From positions 24,493,365 through 24,557,364 of the forward strand of contig CM047431.1 in NCBI GenBank assembly GCA_026168455.1: DNA of 64,000 bases. Reading direction: 5' to 3'. Source of the stretch: Theocolax elegans (lineage: Eukaryota; Arthropoda; Insecta; Hymenoptera; Cerocephalidae). The notes beneath the pieces are model-generated. The model was given only the letters and a program-made list of their open reading frames with translations. It was not told the origin of the DNA and searched no databases. The translations under genes were made by a program, and so were the position numbers. The stretch's first letter is position 1; each line of letters opens with the position of its first letter. Positions 52,523 through 64,000 of the stretch are shown here, in pieces.

Positions 52523-53312
52523 TATAATAATATCGGTCTCTCCGAACCAAATGCTTTACTTTTAGAATAAAGCAGGCCTATCGTACTCTTTGTCCACTAT
52601 GGTTGGTGGGATTTCCCAGAGCACGGCCTTTTAAAATAATTAAAGGCGTTTCGTCCTCGATCTCCAGCTTGGACTCCTCAGTAAGGAACTGGAGATCTTA
52701 CCTTAGACGCCTGTCGCAAGATGATATGTGACGCCAGCAAGATGTTCTGCGGCTATATATATAGAAATTAGACGACGATCTCTCCAACGAGTGTAGAGAG
52801 ATAGTCGTCTCCCTCTGGTGGTGGGAAAAGCCACCAGCCAGAGCGCGAATTTTTAGACCGTATCGCGAGTTATTTGTTACAAAAATTAACGTTCGGTAAC
52901 ATGTATATGTATAATAATATCGGTCTCTCCGAACCAAATGCTTTACTTTTAGAATAAAGCAGGCCTATCGTACTCTTTGTCCACTATGGTTGGTGGAATT
53001 TCCCAGAGCACGGCCTTTTAAAATAATTAAAGGCGTTTCGTCCTCGATCTCCAGCTTGGACTCCTCAGTAAGGAACTGGAGATCTTACCTTAGACGCCTG
53101 TCGCAAGATGATATGCGACGCCAGCAAGATGTTCTGCGGCTATATATATAGAAATTAGACGACGATCTCTCCAACGAGTGTAGAGAGATAGTCGTCTCCC
53201 TCTGGTGGTGGGAAAAGCCACCAGCCAGAGCGCGAATTTTTAGACCGTATCGCGAGTTATTTGTTACAAAATTTTAACGTTCGGTAATATGTATATGACC
53301 GATATTATTATA
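52523..53312 (+). repeat. Tandem pair of hairpin-rich 387-bp repeat (copies 1 and 2)
   Basis: Two nearly identical units start TATAATAATATCGGTCTCTC at 52523 and 52910. Each holds several strong internal hairpins: GACGACGATCTCTCC/GGAGAGATAGTCGTC-type, CTGGTGGTGGGAAAAGCCACCAG, GGCCTTTTAAAATAATTAAAGG. Copy 2 ends in an inverted GACCGATATTATTATA; copy 1 lost that end where copy 2 begins. A third, complete copy is at 57938-58309. Confidence 0.9.
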
Positions 53313-53333
53313 CATATATAGTGCAACTACACA

Positions 53334-53480
53334 AGAGAGCCCGGGTGCTCCCCACCTTTCACCCGTATACCGTGGAACGTAGCACCGATGGCTACGATCG
53401 TGCGACACTAGACATAGTGTCACTAGCAACGAGAGTGTTGCGCGCGTGAACAGTTAGGGTGAGCGACCGTCGGAGGCATG
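53334..53480 (+). repeat. Segment shared with 30389-30545
   Basis: Same order of CACCCGTATACCG, GCACCGA(T/C)GG, CGAGAGTGTTGCGCGCG as at 30405-30520. It overlaps the 3' end of the minus-strand gag remnant, so it may be the end of that Gypsy family's gag or a following spacer. Confidence 0.7.
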
Positions 53481-56320
53481 ATGGGCTCTTCCATCGGGGT
53501 GGGCTGTTGAAAGTCGCTAGTTTGAGCCTTCTGAGACTGCTTCCCACGAGGTTCCGGGACAGAGACTTGTTCCTATCCCTCCCAATGACTCGTTGGACAG
53601 GTACTGGCTGAGCCCCGCTCTCTTCGCGTTCCTGCCTATCCGGTTCCGCTGCTTGGTTGCTGGTTGAGAAAGCGTTCAGGCTTTCCTTATACTCCCTCGA
53701 CTTCTGGTCCACTTTGGCTTGGACGACCGCACTCAGGGCTGCCTTCACTTGCCTTCAAATGCAGCGGCCTGGCGGCGAGTCGCCTCTTCCACACGGCAAC
53801 CCAACACCACTTCTGTATACGAGGGTTTAATGCTGGAAAACTTCACACACGAGCCATTCCTAGCACCCTCCTGGCAGGCGCGTGTCTCCACATGTCACCT
53901 TTTCGACTCCTTCGGACCTGCCCGTGACGTTGGTCACTTTGATGCCTGTGGAGACACAGGGACCTTAGCGGCCGGTGCAACGGGATTAGGTGGTGTGAAG
54001 GGAGAGTAACCCCATATTCGTATTCACATATCATGGAGCTCCGAACATCTGGGGCACTCCCTTACAATCACCCCTCGGCGTCCGCAATTAAGACAAAATG
54101 TATTTTGCGGATTCGCACACTCCCGGCGACGGCGGTCGACCGCCCAGCAATTGAAACAGGAGTTCTTAGGGGTATCTATTGAGCGATTGAATAATATTGG
54201 TACCAGTCGTCGGAGGACAATTCCCCTAGTAATGACTGGGCCAGATGTGGATGACCCAGTCTTCGCCTGCTTGGGCAGGGACTCGACTCCAATATCGAGT
54301 TTCCCCGCTTGCGATGGACCCATGACAGGTGTCTCTGTTTCCGGGAACGGCCGAATCGTTGCTCGGGGTGTCGCAGAGACTCCTGATTCGTAGTCGTCCA
54401 TCATCAATTGCCTATTGCCGCTAGACTTCTTCTTCTTGCGGCATGGGCGGTTTGCGGCGACCGTCTTTGCTGCTCCCGATCTGCCTCACGCACATCCTCC
54501 GCATACACTGCGGGGTAGATGTTGGCGGACGGTCCCGGTGCTAATACCGCAGGCACATCCACTTTCATCTGTTCCGCTGGGGTGGACTCGACCATCGACG
54601 AAAGATCCACCGTCGAGGCACGTGGCGTCCCTTCTAGTTCGACTAGTACCTGTTCGATGTCCGGCACAGACTGGGCACATCCAGCGAGCGGGTCATCCAT
54701 AGGTACCTCGAGGCAGTCGGGAGATACCGGAGTTACCTCTTTAGCGGTCCCCGAAGTCGGTGTACTACCTCCCAGTAGTATGAGCTGAGATGGAGTGACA
54801 CCGTCTCTTGCTTCCAGGTCTCGGAGGTCTCACCATCAAAGGACATGTTCCAGATACGCAGCTCTCGTGTACACCCTGTCCGATCATGCGTTCGGTTATC
54901 GTTTTCACGATACCTTGGCCTGGCCTCGTAGGAGTCTCTTTCCCGACGGTCATCTCCATTAGCCGTCTGGGAACTCCTACGTCTACTGGTAGAAGGATTC
55001 CTATTCTCTTGTCGGCCTTCAGCCGCCCTACGAGAATCGGATCTCCTACGAGTAGGTTCGCGATCAGACTGACACCCATCGGACGAATCCGTCTGAGTAC
55101 ACTGATCGCATGTGGCCACCGCACGTTTCTCTCGAGGCATTTCTCTACGTCTATCTGACCTCTCTTTGTGACCTTGCTCCTGAATTTCCGGCTGTGCTCG
55201 GTCGTCGAGTTTACGGTTCGAATGACGTTTCTGAGTACGTCTCCCTGTACAGCTCTCACGACGTTCATCGTTGCTTGAGGCTCAACTAACAGAACGATGG
55301 TGTCGTGGCTTTCTGTTTGAAGTCGTGTACTGACGCCTTTCTCTTCTATCATGTCCCTCACAAGTCTTAGAAGAGGTCCCACGATGTCTCGGTTCAAACA
55401 TCGGTTTTTCGTAAGATTGAACGCTGACGTTATTAGGAAGGTCATATCCATTCCTATCATCAACAAATTGACGTTCGGTTGTGTTAGCCTCGGGTTGCCT
55501 GTTGTCGTATTGTCTAGAGGTGTATCCTCGTGACGTACGACGGTCGGCTTCCGCCTGCGAATCCAAGTCAAAATGTTGTGTTGGCACTTCACTCTCCCTA
55601 GTGCCAAGATGTCCGCTGTTTCTCTGGTCCCCAATTGGGAGATAATGTGCGGGTACAGAAAAACCTCCGAGATGAGCAGTCGTCACGGTCGTAACCGTCG
55701 ACGTAGTGGTTGTGCATGAGGTTGCAGTCACCGAAACAGGAACATAAGGGATTGCAGCCCTGGTCGTACTCTCTGCCGGTACCCCACCAAACCGTTTAGG
55801 TATAGCACCTGTTGATGCTAACCTTGGGCTTTGTGCAGTACACATTGGCGAGTTTGTAGACCGACCACTTGGTGACTAAACTCCATCTTCTTCAAGAATG
55901 GTTGCGCTGTCACTAGCAACCCTTTCGCAATCTGATATTTTGGACTCGCAGGAAACCTGATGGGACAACAGTCCCTTTCCTGGAACGAGGTTTCCTAATT
56001 TTCCATAGTTCCTGACATACATGTGCAGGCTCTGCCTTTACATTCTCATCGTATTCTGGGAACCATGGTATTTCACCATTTGCGTTCAAACTCAGATGCT
56101 TCAATTGAGCACACACTGCCTCAATCGGAAGCTTCTTCGTTTTCCGACGAATATCCCTAGCTATGCGTGGTTCACGCATAAGCTGGGCCATTCGGGCTTC
56201 ATAGCTGCTGGCCATTATTTTTTTGACCAGCAGCAGCCGACGTGTTACGTCGGGAGAAGTACTCTCAACCGGAATTTCAGATGAAATCCCTAGTGTTTCA
56301 AATACTTCGGAAGTATCCAA
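53392..56320 (-). pseudogene. Gypsy-type Gag remnant
   Basis: Minus strand. 56320-55913: N-terminal 135 codons (MDTSEVFETLGISSE). 55845-55282 and 55140-54733: one frame, Ser/Arg-rich, ending LRIWNMSFDGETSETWK, the start of a capsid domain. 54407-54024: double zinc knuckle, CFNCWAVDRRRREC (the usual His is not in place) and CLNCGRRGVIVREC. 53748-53392: C-terminal region. Most of the capsid between WNMSFDGE and the knuckles is missing, and frames change at least three times. No pol follows. Confidence 0.65.
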
Positions 56321-56329
56321 TTATCAATT

Positions 56330-57936
56330 GGAAATTATTTTATTGGACTCATTACAATAAAATAATTATTACTTCCAACGAATAAAAAAAATTTGGTGTC
56401 GGCTTAATTACAATAAATTGTAAATATGCACCGACTAGTGTACCAACAAAATTAATACACTTAATCAAAATCCAGAAGATTTTCTTGAAGCGAAATTTAT
56501 TTCGTCTTTAGAAGGACAAAATAATTAAATTTGTTGGTTGAAGTTGTGGCAAATCACACACTTAACACTCGCACCAAATTTAAATTAATAATTAACTTGC
56601 TCTCAAGTCTAAATAATTAATGTTTATGATAGTATCTTGTGACTCACACACACCTAGACTCTATACAATTGCTTTGCTTCCGCAGACACAAATAATTATT
56701 GACATAAAAAATTCTCAAATTATTTCAATATCGTCGGTAATTTACCAGTAATGGTAAATTTAACGATTACCCAAAATATCTCTCTCGCCAGTTATATTCT
56801 AACAGATTCCTCACTGGCGAAAAGAAGAATTTATTTTGTTATGGAAATTGAAATAATTAAAGCTTACTCTACAAACACAAATTTAATTTAATTATTTCAA
56901 AAAGTGGGGGTGTTTACGAAATGTTGTAAATCCCGTATGGTTTGCAACAAAATAATTATTGCACTAGTTGTCGTCCCAAACGACAATTTTTCCAGTAAAA
57001 ACTATTCATTTTATCCTAAAAAGAACTAAATAAACAATTTATGTTGCTACCAAGTTGAAATAATTTATATTTCCTTTTTTTAAATAAAACAAACGAAAAA
57101 GAAATGAAAATTTAATTGTTTAACTTGCTAACAAGTCTAATCAATTATATTCATACACCGAATTATTTTACTCAAACACACCAAAAAATAATTATAGCCA
57201 ATTATTTAATTAACAAACAAGTCTAAAGAATTGGTAAAAATGTGTGGAGATATAATTTAAACGCGCAAAAGAGAAAAGAAAGTTTTTACATATATTAAAA
57301 TTCCACAGCAAATAACGAATACAAAATATTAGGTTAGATGCCGATCATTAAAATACATGAAAAAAAATTTAATTATTTAACTCACTCTCGAGTCTAAATA
57401 ATTATATATATTACAACACTCGTATCTTTGCGGAACAGTCACACAAAGATACTTAAATTAATTGTTTAACTTGCAACAAGTCTAAACAATTAACACGAGT
57501 TATAAAAAAATTTTGTCATACTCAAAAATTTTCAAGACTTAGTTACAAATACCGTGAGCAGTAACACTTAATAAATACAAATTATTAAATCAAGGAATCA
57601 CTGTCTGACAATTGCAACAAAAATAATTTTAATTATTTTACTCATACACGAGTTTAAATAATTAATGTTACAACTATTGTAACGTTGCGGCTGAATCACA
57701 CAAAGTTACTTAATGTTAATTATTTAACTTGCAAACAAGTCTTAGTAATTAGCAAAAGTTGCAAAATATATTTTATACACACAAGAAAAGTTACATATAT
57801 TATAAAGATTAATAGTAATAAGTAATAAATACAAGATATTAAATTAATATTACTATATAATAATATATGCGTGGGTCAGGGAGGGAAGGAGAGCACAATA
57901 AAAATACTGCACTCTCGAACTCAAAATAAAACAATA
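56330..57936. repeat. AT-rich leader with at least seven copies of an ACTTG...CAAGT palindrome
   Basis: Motif TAATTATTTAACTTG-n-CAAGTCTAAATAATTA or close variants at about 56585, 57112, 57200, 57370, 57455, 57628 and 57716. Each can fold into a hairpin. A second motif, CACACAAAGATACT / TCACACAAAGTTACT, accompanies two of them (57441, 57697). It lies just upstream of the gag start on the minus strand, so it could be that element's 5' leader. No ORF. Confidence 0.7.
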
Positions 57937-57937
57937 A

Positions 57938-58309
57938 TTGTGTAATGTATATAATATCGGTCTCTCCGAACTAAATGCTTTATTTTAGAATAAAGCAGGC
58001 CTATCGTACTCTTTGTCCACTATGGCTGGTGGAATTTCCCAGAGCACGGCCTTTTAAAATAATTAAAGGCGTTTCGTCCTCGATCTCCAGCTTGGACTCC
58101 TCAGTAAGGAACTGGAGATCTTACCTTAGACGCCTGTCGCAAGATGAACCGCGACGCCAGCAAGATATTCTGCGGCTATATATATAGAAAAGAGACGACA
58201 ATCTCTCCAACGAGTGTAGAGAGATAGTCGTCTCCATCTGGTGGTGGGAAAAACCACCAGCCAGAGTGCGACGTTTTAGTTCGGAGAGACCGATATTATA
58301 TACATTACA
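57938..58309 (+). repeat. Hairpin-rich repeat, complete copy 3
   Basis: The left end TGTGTAATGTATATAATATC pairs perfectly over 34 bases with the right end GATATTATATACATTACACA, making this the only copy with both termini. Internal hairpins as in copies 1 and 2. About 372 bp. Confidence 0.9.
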
Positions 58310-59473
58310 CATATACATATCACCGAACGATAAATTCATCTTATTTAAAACAATAATTATTATTTCGCCGCATCCCATATATAAAGAAAAAAAGTTATTA
58401 TAATTTTCTTTAAAAGGGAGGAGAGGTGGGGCAGCTACCTCTTCCGAAGGAATCTATTATTAAAACACGCACGCCATAAATATAAAATAGATTCCGCGCG
58501 GGAACGAATTTATTTTAATAAAATTAAATAAAATAATTCGCTGCAGTGGTTTCTCTCGGCGAAACCAGCTGCGAAGACTTTATTCACGCGAAAGGGCTAG
58601 GCGATCGCGCTATCTCTCTCACTCACACACCGAATAGCCCGCCAAGCACCTAACTCCGATTCCCCCGCGACTTTGTATTTATTAGGTGTTGCTGCTAATG
58701 ATATTTGTAACAAATTTTTTATTTTTTTCTTGGGTGTGAGAAATTCATTTTTTTTACAACTCGTGTTAGATATTTATGCTTGTTGAAAGCGAAATAACTG
58801 ACGATAAATAACTTTGTATGATTGTTCCACAAAGATAAGTGCCATTTTGATTCTCTCATACTTTGAGCATAAGAAATAATTAAAAAATAAAAATAAAAAA
58901 TTTCTACCTCTAGTTCAAAACTTGCTTAAACAAATTCTTGACAAAAATTGATTATTAAAAATAATATTAATTAAATAGCTAAAATGTCCACTCCGTCAAC
59001 TTTCACACGCTTGTAGATAAATTGTCTAAAATATGTTTGTATTAGTGACCTTTATTTAATCTTATAACACATGGAAATGTTTTATTTTGCTACAAAATAA
59101 GCGTATAAGGTGCTACAAAAGTTGTTGTTTTTGATTTTGTCGACGGAGTCTAAAGCATCAACTTTCAAAGTAATTTTTATAAATGAAAAATATTTATTAA
59201 TAAAAATGTTTTGACCCCAACAGACTCCTTGGATGAAAGACTTTCGAAATCTCTTATGAGAATTATAAATTTGTTACGTTAAAATAAGAAGAAATGAAAA
59301 AGTATAAAAATGTAAGTTGCGTATTTTAATACGCGTCCACTCCGTCGACAGTTGTTTTATAATCAGTGCATTAACAATTAATGGTCAAAATATACGGAAT
59401 AACTTAAAAATATGTTATAATTATAGTACAAATATAATAATAATAAAATATATATTGCAGGCAGATAATTTAA
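58310..59473. other. Mixed sequence, no gene seen
   Basis: 58490-58670 is locally GC-rich (CGCGCGGGAACGAA; GGCGATCGCGCTATCTC) and could be an LTR or leader end of the minus-strand Gypsy element. The rest is AT-rich. Confidence 0.4.
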
Positions 59474-59690
59474 TAAAAAATTGAATATATCGTCGCCTTA
59501 GTGCAAAAAGGGTTCAATCCAAATTTTTATTTTAAAAAGGTTCCAATTCTAATTATTTTTTAAGAAGGGTCCAATTCAAATTATTTTTTAAGAAGGGTCC
59601 AATTCAAATAGTTTTTCAATAAGGTTCCAATTCAATTGTCCATTTTGTAACACTACAAAATCGTGACAACACCTTAATGCTCAAATATAA
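59474..59690 (+). repeat. Minisatellite-bearing repeat, copy 2
   Basis: About four ~36-bp units (TTTTTTAAGAAGGGTCCAAT) between CGTCGCCTTAGTGCAAAAAG and CGTGACAACACCTTA. Inverted relative to 45502-45664, with more units. Confidence 0.8.
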
Positions 59691-60100
59691 TTAATAATTA
59701 CGACGTAATTAATAATTTTGACACGCGTGTGATTCAACTTACACTCGTGTCAAAATTAATTTGATCGCACATATAACATGTATCGTGATTTATCACTGGA
59801 AGTTATTAAGATTGTACTCGTTCAAGTTCCTCGATTGTTATTGATGCTAGAGCCATAAAAACGTTAGAAAAAACCCGTTTTTCTGTCAAAATATCATAAA
59901 TTTTATCGATTTCCCAAGTCAGAAAAGGGTGTAAAAACAAAAAATGTGTTAAATGTGTTGTTGTGACTCTGGAAGATCGATAAAATACATCATCAAGTAT
60001 TAAAAAGCACCAACCCCAATGGAAATGATAAATGTACGAAAACGTACTGAAATGTATACTAATGTACAGAATTATAAATAAATGTTGAATTTCAGACAAT

Positions 60101-60213
60101 TCGTACATTTTTATATATTTTCGTACATTTTTGTATGTTTTTGTACATTTTTGTATGTTTTTGTACATTTTTGTATATTTTTGTACATTTTTGTATGTTT
60201 TTGTACATTTTCG
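60101..60213 (+). repeat. 20-bp minisatellite, about 5.6 copies
   Basis: Unit TTGTACATTTTTGTATGTTT, with slight variation toward the left edge (CGTACATTTTTATATATTTT). Confidence 0.92.
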
Positions 60214-61580
60214 TTAAAATAATGGTATAGTATCAATAAACGTAAGTTTTAAAAAGTGTAAATAAATGTCAGAAAATGTAAAAAAGTGCTTTAAAAACGC
60301 GTCAATTCAGCCGGGATAGAGTCCACTCGAATTGACTTTTTTTTTTAAAATTGCATATTTCGAGTCCCTGAATGTCAAAATATCGATTAAACATAAATTG
60401 AACAACATTTTTTTATACTTTTAGAATGTTTTCTTTTTTGTTCATCTACGAGGAAGCAACAAATTTAATACAGTAATAATATGCTACTTTGTTAATTTTT
60501 ATACCTGTTTTCGTTTATTATAAATATTAAAAGTTTAAATTAATAAAATGCCATTGTGAACCTCGCACTTGTCAGCTACGTCACTAGCAAACCTCACCAA
60601 TCTCGGGACAACGCGTACCAAACCCTGCCTTAATTCCTCGTCTTCGTCGTCGTTTTAGCTTCCTTCCTTCCATTTTGTGTAAACAACTACCTGGACATCC
60701 ACTATTCGTCAAACAGGCTTTCAAGTTTGTAGGCTCTAGCAGTCCATCAGGCGGTATGCGTCGCATATTTTTTTTCGACCTACGATGAGTACTCGACTTT
60801 ACCACACTTCCTACTTTAATTCGTACTTATTAGCCCTATGAGCAATTTAACTTTTCTTTATGTTTTTTATTTTCCAGTACCTAGTTTTTACTATTCATGA
60901 CCAAGTATTTCTTGTAGCTTGCTTTCACTTTTAATTTTAATCTTTTCAAATTCGATTCCAGCTTTCTTTCTATTATTTTATTCTCTCGTTTGCTTGCACA
61001 AACAAGATATACCTTTTCCACCAAATAAAAAATTACTTATTTCATCTCCAATCTGCAAGTAAAGCATATTTTCGTTATCATCTATTATATTATATCTATT
61101 ACTTTGTATCATAACACACGATAGTGCCTGACGCAAGTATAGGCGCGAGAGCCATAGCGACAGCTAACTCGCCTCTCAGATTTTTACTTTCATAACCATC
61201 GGATTATTACTTTACGTATTTTGTGCAACGACCGAACCTCATATTCCCTATTTACTAATCTTCACTGTGCAACAAATCCGATTTGAATTGAAGAACTGAG
61301 AAAATCGACGCCACAGATATCGCTTGCCGATTTTCTATTAGTTAATATTTTGGAGAAATGGAAGGCGACTTATTTTCTGCGACCGATATTGCAGCTTCTT
61401 TTTAGAAAAATGTTTTTTTACATTTATAAATTAGTGTGATCTTGTTCTAAATTAAGGTGTATATACTGTGCCGATGATAACCATAACCAAAGAACTTTCC
61501 AGTCCATAAAGATTTTAGATCCACCAATTATTTATTTTATTTGTAAATTTAAGAAGACTAAAACATGTAAAGAGAAAGAC
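60214..61580. other. AT-rich sequence, no supported gene
   Basis: A 73-codon basic minus-strand frame (60805-60584) is the only GC-typical ORF, but it shows no recognised motif. The rest is AT-rich. Confidence 0.45.
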
Positions 61581-61584
61581 ATTT

Positions 61585-62060
61585 GAAGCGCTCCAAGTAT
61601 TGGATGCATTGACTTCCTCGAAGACAACTCTTGGTGTTAGTGCAGTGACGACATCATTTAAACGACATCTTTCAATTTTCTCTCTGCATCTAAGTGTACT
61701 TGGAACGGACAGATTTTCTTGTACTGCTGAGTTTGCAGCTTGTGAGTGTTAGTACCGAAGATCTTGATCATAGTGATGATTTGACAGCATCGAGGGAGCT
61801 CCAAGTGTTGGATATATTGTTTCATTTACTTCAACTGATTGGTTCCTTTCAAATTTGGTCGTCGACTATAGTCACTTTTCTACTTTCTGCATCTGATATA
61901 GCTGAGTTCAGTCAGCTGTCAAAATGCTGGTCTCCAATTCTGATTTTTTGTTTGCATTGGCTTCCAAGGTGTGCTTGGGAGTAATGGATAAAGCATATTA
62001 AGAATCTTGAACATGGTAACTAGGTGATGGTATCGAGGCAGCTTCCAGTGTTTTAAATGT
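61585..62060 (+). repeat. Diverged tandem repeat of about 200-240 bp
   Basis: GCTCCAAGTATTGGATGCATTG (61592), GCTCCAAGTGTTGGATATATTG (61799) and GCTTCCAGTGTTTTAAATGTG (62039) are related, with related upstream words (GATCTTGATCATAGTGATGA; AATCTTGAACATGGTAACTA). Too diverged for a recent satellite. The 96-codon ORF across it is probably chance. Confidence 0.5.
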
Positions 62061-63000
62061 GACTCGTCTCGTTGAATAGATTTGGTGTTTTTCACTTAAG
62101 ATATGAAACAATTCTTTTCCAATCATTGTTGAATGTGGTACATTTGGAAGATAATTAATGTAGTTAGCAGCTGACGTGATGACAATACCAAAAAAATTTA
62201 TCTAAAAAAAGTTGTGTTTAGAAATATCTCATTTTTTAGACAATTTTGACTCGCAAAGCTCTTATACCATTTTGTTGGTTTTCACTTGTCACGTCGCAGT
62301 GAGAATCAGGGTGCGGGTGATCAAATTAAAGTTAAATTATCACTTATTCGGTAAAAATTTTTTAAAACGCCGTGCGCGAAGATCGATTTTGTAAGCATCT
62401 ATAGCGTGTGCGAAGATCCCAATATATACACTGTACTGTAGCGGGTGCGAAGAACATTACAGAATGTGCGAAGAACGTAGCGTGTACGAAAAATTCCAAA
62501 GTGTTTTGGTGGTTTTCGTAGAATTTCGCTTGTATATTCATGCTGTACCGATAGACCCGCCCCTCAAACCAATCAACTGTTATGCAACTAATTCTCCCTC
62601 CCACTTATATCTTTCTTGTATTTTCCGCGCTGATAGGAAAGCGTACTGTTGTTGTGTACATAAAAATTGAAGACACGGTTTCTTGTTAACCTTACACAAT
62701 AACGTGCTATTTACATGGACACCGATACTGACTCAGATATATCTGATTATGGATAAAATTATTAAAATTATTAAAATTATTAAAATTAAAATTATAAAAA
62801 TTTATTAATTAATTTTCATTTATTAAAATTATTTGGTTCTGCATTTATATTTATTTTTCTACTTAATCGACCTTCGCGACATTGGTTTTAAACAATAGTA
62901 CCTCACTACGCTCAGGTGTCAAATTCCCACGCGTGCGAGAATCACGTTCTTCGCACACTAGTTACATAATGTACTATATTATAATAACCGCGGGTGCCAG
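62061..63000. other. Intergenic sequence with repeated TGCGAAGA motif
   Basis: Four copies of GTGTGCGAAGA / GTGCGAAGAAC-like words between 62366 and 62490 and an inverted copy GTTCTTCGCACAC near 62946. An AAAATTATT microsatellite lies at 62755-62800. No gene. Confidence 0.45.
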
Positions 63001-64000
63001 TCGCGTACGCTCCGACGTATTTGTCGTGATTCGTTAATCGATTTAAACGCTCAGTTGGATACACGTAATTATATCTATACGATGATCCGAAATACGAACA
63101 ACGGACAGCACGGCTGAAATACGCGTCTAGTAAGCCGGCTACTTCGCGCGCGAAGGAGGGAAGGGAAGAAGCTGGGGTGCACTAAATTTACGCGGCGAGC
63201 AAGGCTAGTTACACAAGGAAGAAGCTGGAGAATACACGGGAGTTCGCGGCACACGCAGGCAAGGAAACGGGCTCTCGAATATCGGCACACACACTTCGCT
63301 ATGCTCTTTCTCTTTCTCTCTGTCGTCACGTCGGTACTCTCGATCGGTAGTTCCGACTCGGCGGTCGAACGAGCTCTGAGCTCTCGTCGACGTCGACGCG
63401 AGAGAGCCGCTGTGCGCATGCGCCATGACCACTTGGTGCGAACGCCGCCTTATGCCGCGTGTGGCTTAACGAAGATGTCCGCCGCGCACGAATATCAACA
63501 ACAACGGCGAGTTGGTGGCGACGACGAAGCTAGCTGTTCGGCCTTCTCTTCGTAGTATTCCTGGCTGCCTCCTTCTTCTCTCTTGGCGATCACTGGCTCG
63601 AGGACTCAGGAATGCGGTACAGTGTATCTGCTTGGGTGAGTTCTAAACCGTACGGCTACTCGGTTTATATATGTTGTTTCTCACCTAACCTCTCTTCTGC
63701 ACCCATCCAATACACAGCTGTTTAACTGCTGTGTGATCGTGTCCTCTCCTTTATGTAGTGCATATTGTAAGAAGTAATCTTACAGGTTTATTTGCTGTAC
63801 TCGATGGTTGCTATGGGAGGTGATTCTGGCTACGCTGATTCTCCAGGTGTGCTGTCGAGGACTTCTTTTCACCACTTCCTGGCATCGGTTTGGCTTCAAG
63901 CTGCTTCTGGATCCTCATGAAGACTCCTGAGCTCTTACTTGTGTGCTCAATGATGTGGCTTCCCTATGTATGTAGGCTAGTAGGGTTCGGTGAGGCTTGG
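63001..64000. other. Second GC-rich island with promoter/first-exon character
   Basis: CpG-rich from about 63110 to 63650, with ATG 63612 (ATGCGGTACAG) followed by a splice donor at 63636 (CTTGG|GTGAGT), and an exon-like, CT-rich, moderate-GC tail to the window end. It resembles 43430-43480 (ATGCGGTACA, then donor) in layout. No product can be named; it could be a host gene 5' end running out of the window. Confidence 0.35.

Noticed and set aside
53664..55158. Several plus-strand ORFs of 80-116 codons
   Set aside because: They are shadows of the GC-rich minus-strand gag; only the minus frames show zinc knuckles and a capsid start.
54765..55634. 289-codon minus-strand ORF, longest in this region
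   Set aside because: It overlaps in another frame the Ser/Arg-rich Gag frame that leads into WNMSFDGE; no motif in the longer one.
59806..60168. 120-codon minus-strand ORF
   Set aside because: The N-terminal part is translated 20-bp minisatellite and the rest has no motif.
60584..60805. 73-codon basic minus-strand ORF with Arg run
   Set aside because: No homology recognised and no splice or promoter support; left uncalled.
61694..61984. 96-codon ORF with hydrophobic stretch
   Set aside because: It lies across a diverged tandem repeat and is likely chance.

Overview
The window looks like a transposon-dense island from an insect nuclear genome. An ant or other hymenopteran is my best guess, from the AT-rich intergenic sequence and the mix of element families; this is inference, because no host gene is certain here. 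I found no intact host protein-coding gene, no functional tRNA or rRNA gene, no CRISPR array and no bacterial-type operon. Nearly all recognisable coding sequence is retroelement or DNA-transposon protein, mostly broken.

Layout. 1-430 is AT-rich filler. 436-5116 is a young Gypsy-type LTR retrotransposon (226-bp LTRs with one difference, 5-bp TSD) whose single Gag-Pol frame has two stop codons. 6106-6354 is a hairpin MITE. 7516-8353 is an 838-bp foldback with a tRNA-like module in each arm; it appears to sit inside the 5' LTR of a second, large errantivirus-like element. That element runs through a tRNA-Pro-type primer site (8683), gag, protease, RT/RNase H, a macro-like domain, an integrase lacking its core, and a glycoprotein gene of the chuvirus-like class (14946-16590). 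It is followed by a transposon-split gag remnant, a Cys-rich ORF and a second, different env of the baculovirus-F/errantivirus class (19182-20964). LTR-end sequence follows, duplicated in tandem. 22880-28380 is an older Gypsy copy with remnants of Gag, protease, RT, an OTU-like domain, a macro-like domain and integrase. It holds a hammerhead ribozyme (27565-27628) and a piggyBac-type MITE in TTAA.

29121-32123 is a 3-kb element with long inverted repeats, abutting a second hairpin element (32124-32500). 33124-40731 is a three-level nest: a mariner/Tc1-type transposon (TA duplication) holds a Copia element (371-bp LTRs, TSD AATAG), which holds a 1334-bp foldback (TSD AATT) in its RT. 41103-42794 is a TIR element carrying a SINE whose head combines a tRNA-like A box with 5S rRNA (16-bp TSD, poly(A)). 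42900-44160 and 63000-64000 are GC-richer islands with promoter/first-exon character and are the only candidate host gene sequence. 44616-47830 holds Penelope-like fragments (GIY-YIG part, two RT copies, hammerhead-like 3' end). 47940-50360 is a decayed CACTA/EnSpm-type transposase (minus strand) split by a 745-bp TIR element. 50861-53480 holds further MITEs, a Gypsy fragment and a tandem pair of a hairpin-rich repeat. 53392-56320 is a decayed Gypsy gag (minus strand), with a leader rich in a repeated palindrome, a third copy of the hairpin-rich repeat, and then mostly AT-rich sequence with minisatellites.

How the parts work together: the LTR, Penelope and DNA-transposon proteins act only on their own mobility, and the MITEs, SINEs and foldbacks depend on enzymes supplied in trans. 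The nesting gives a relative chronology (host transposon, then Copia, then foldback). All family names come from motif recognition, without database searches.
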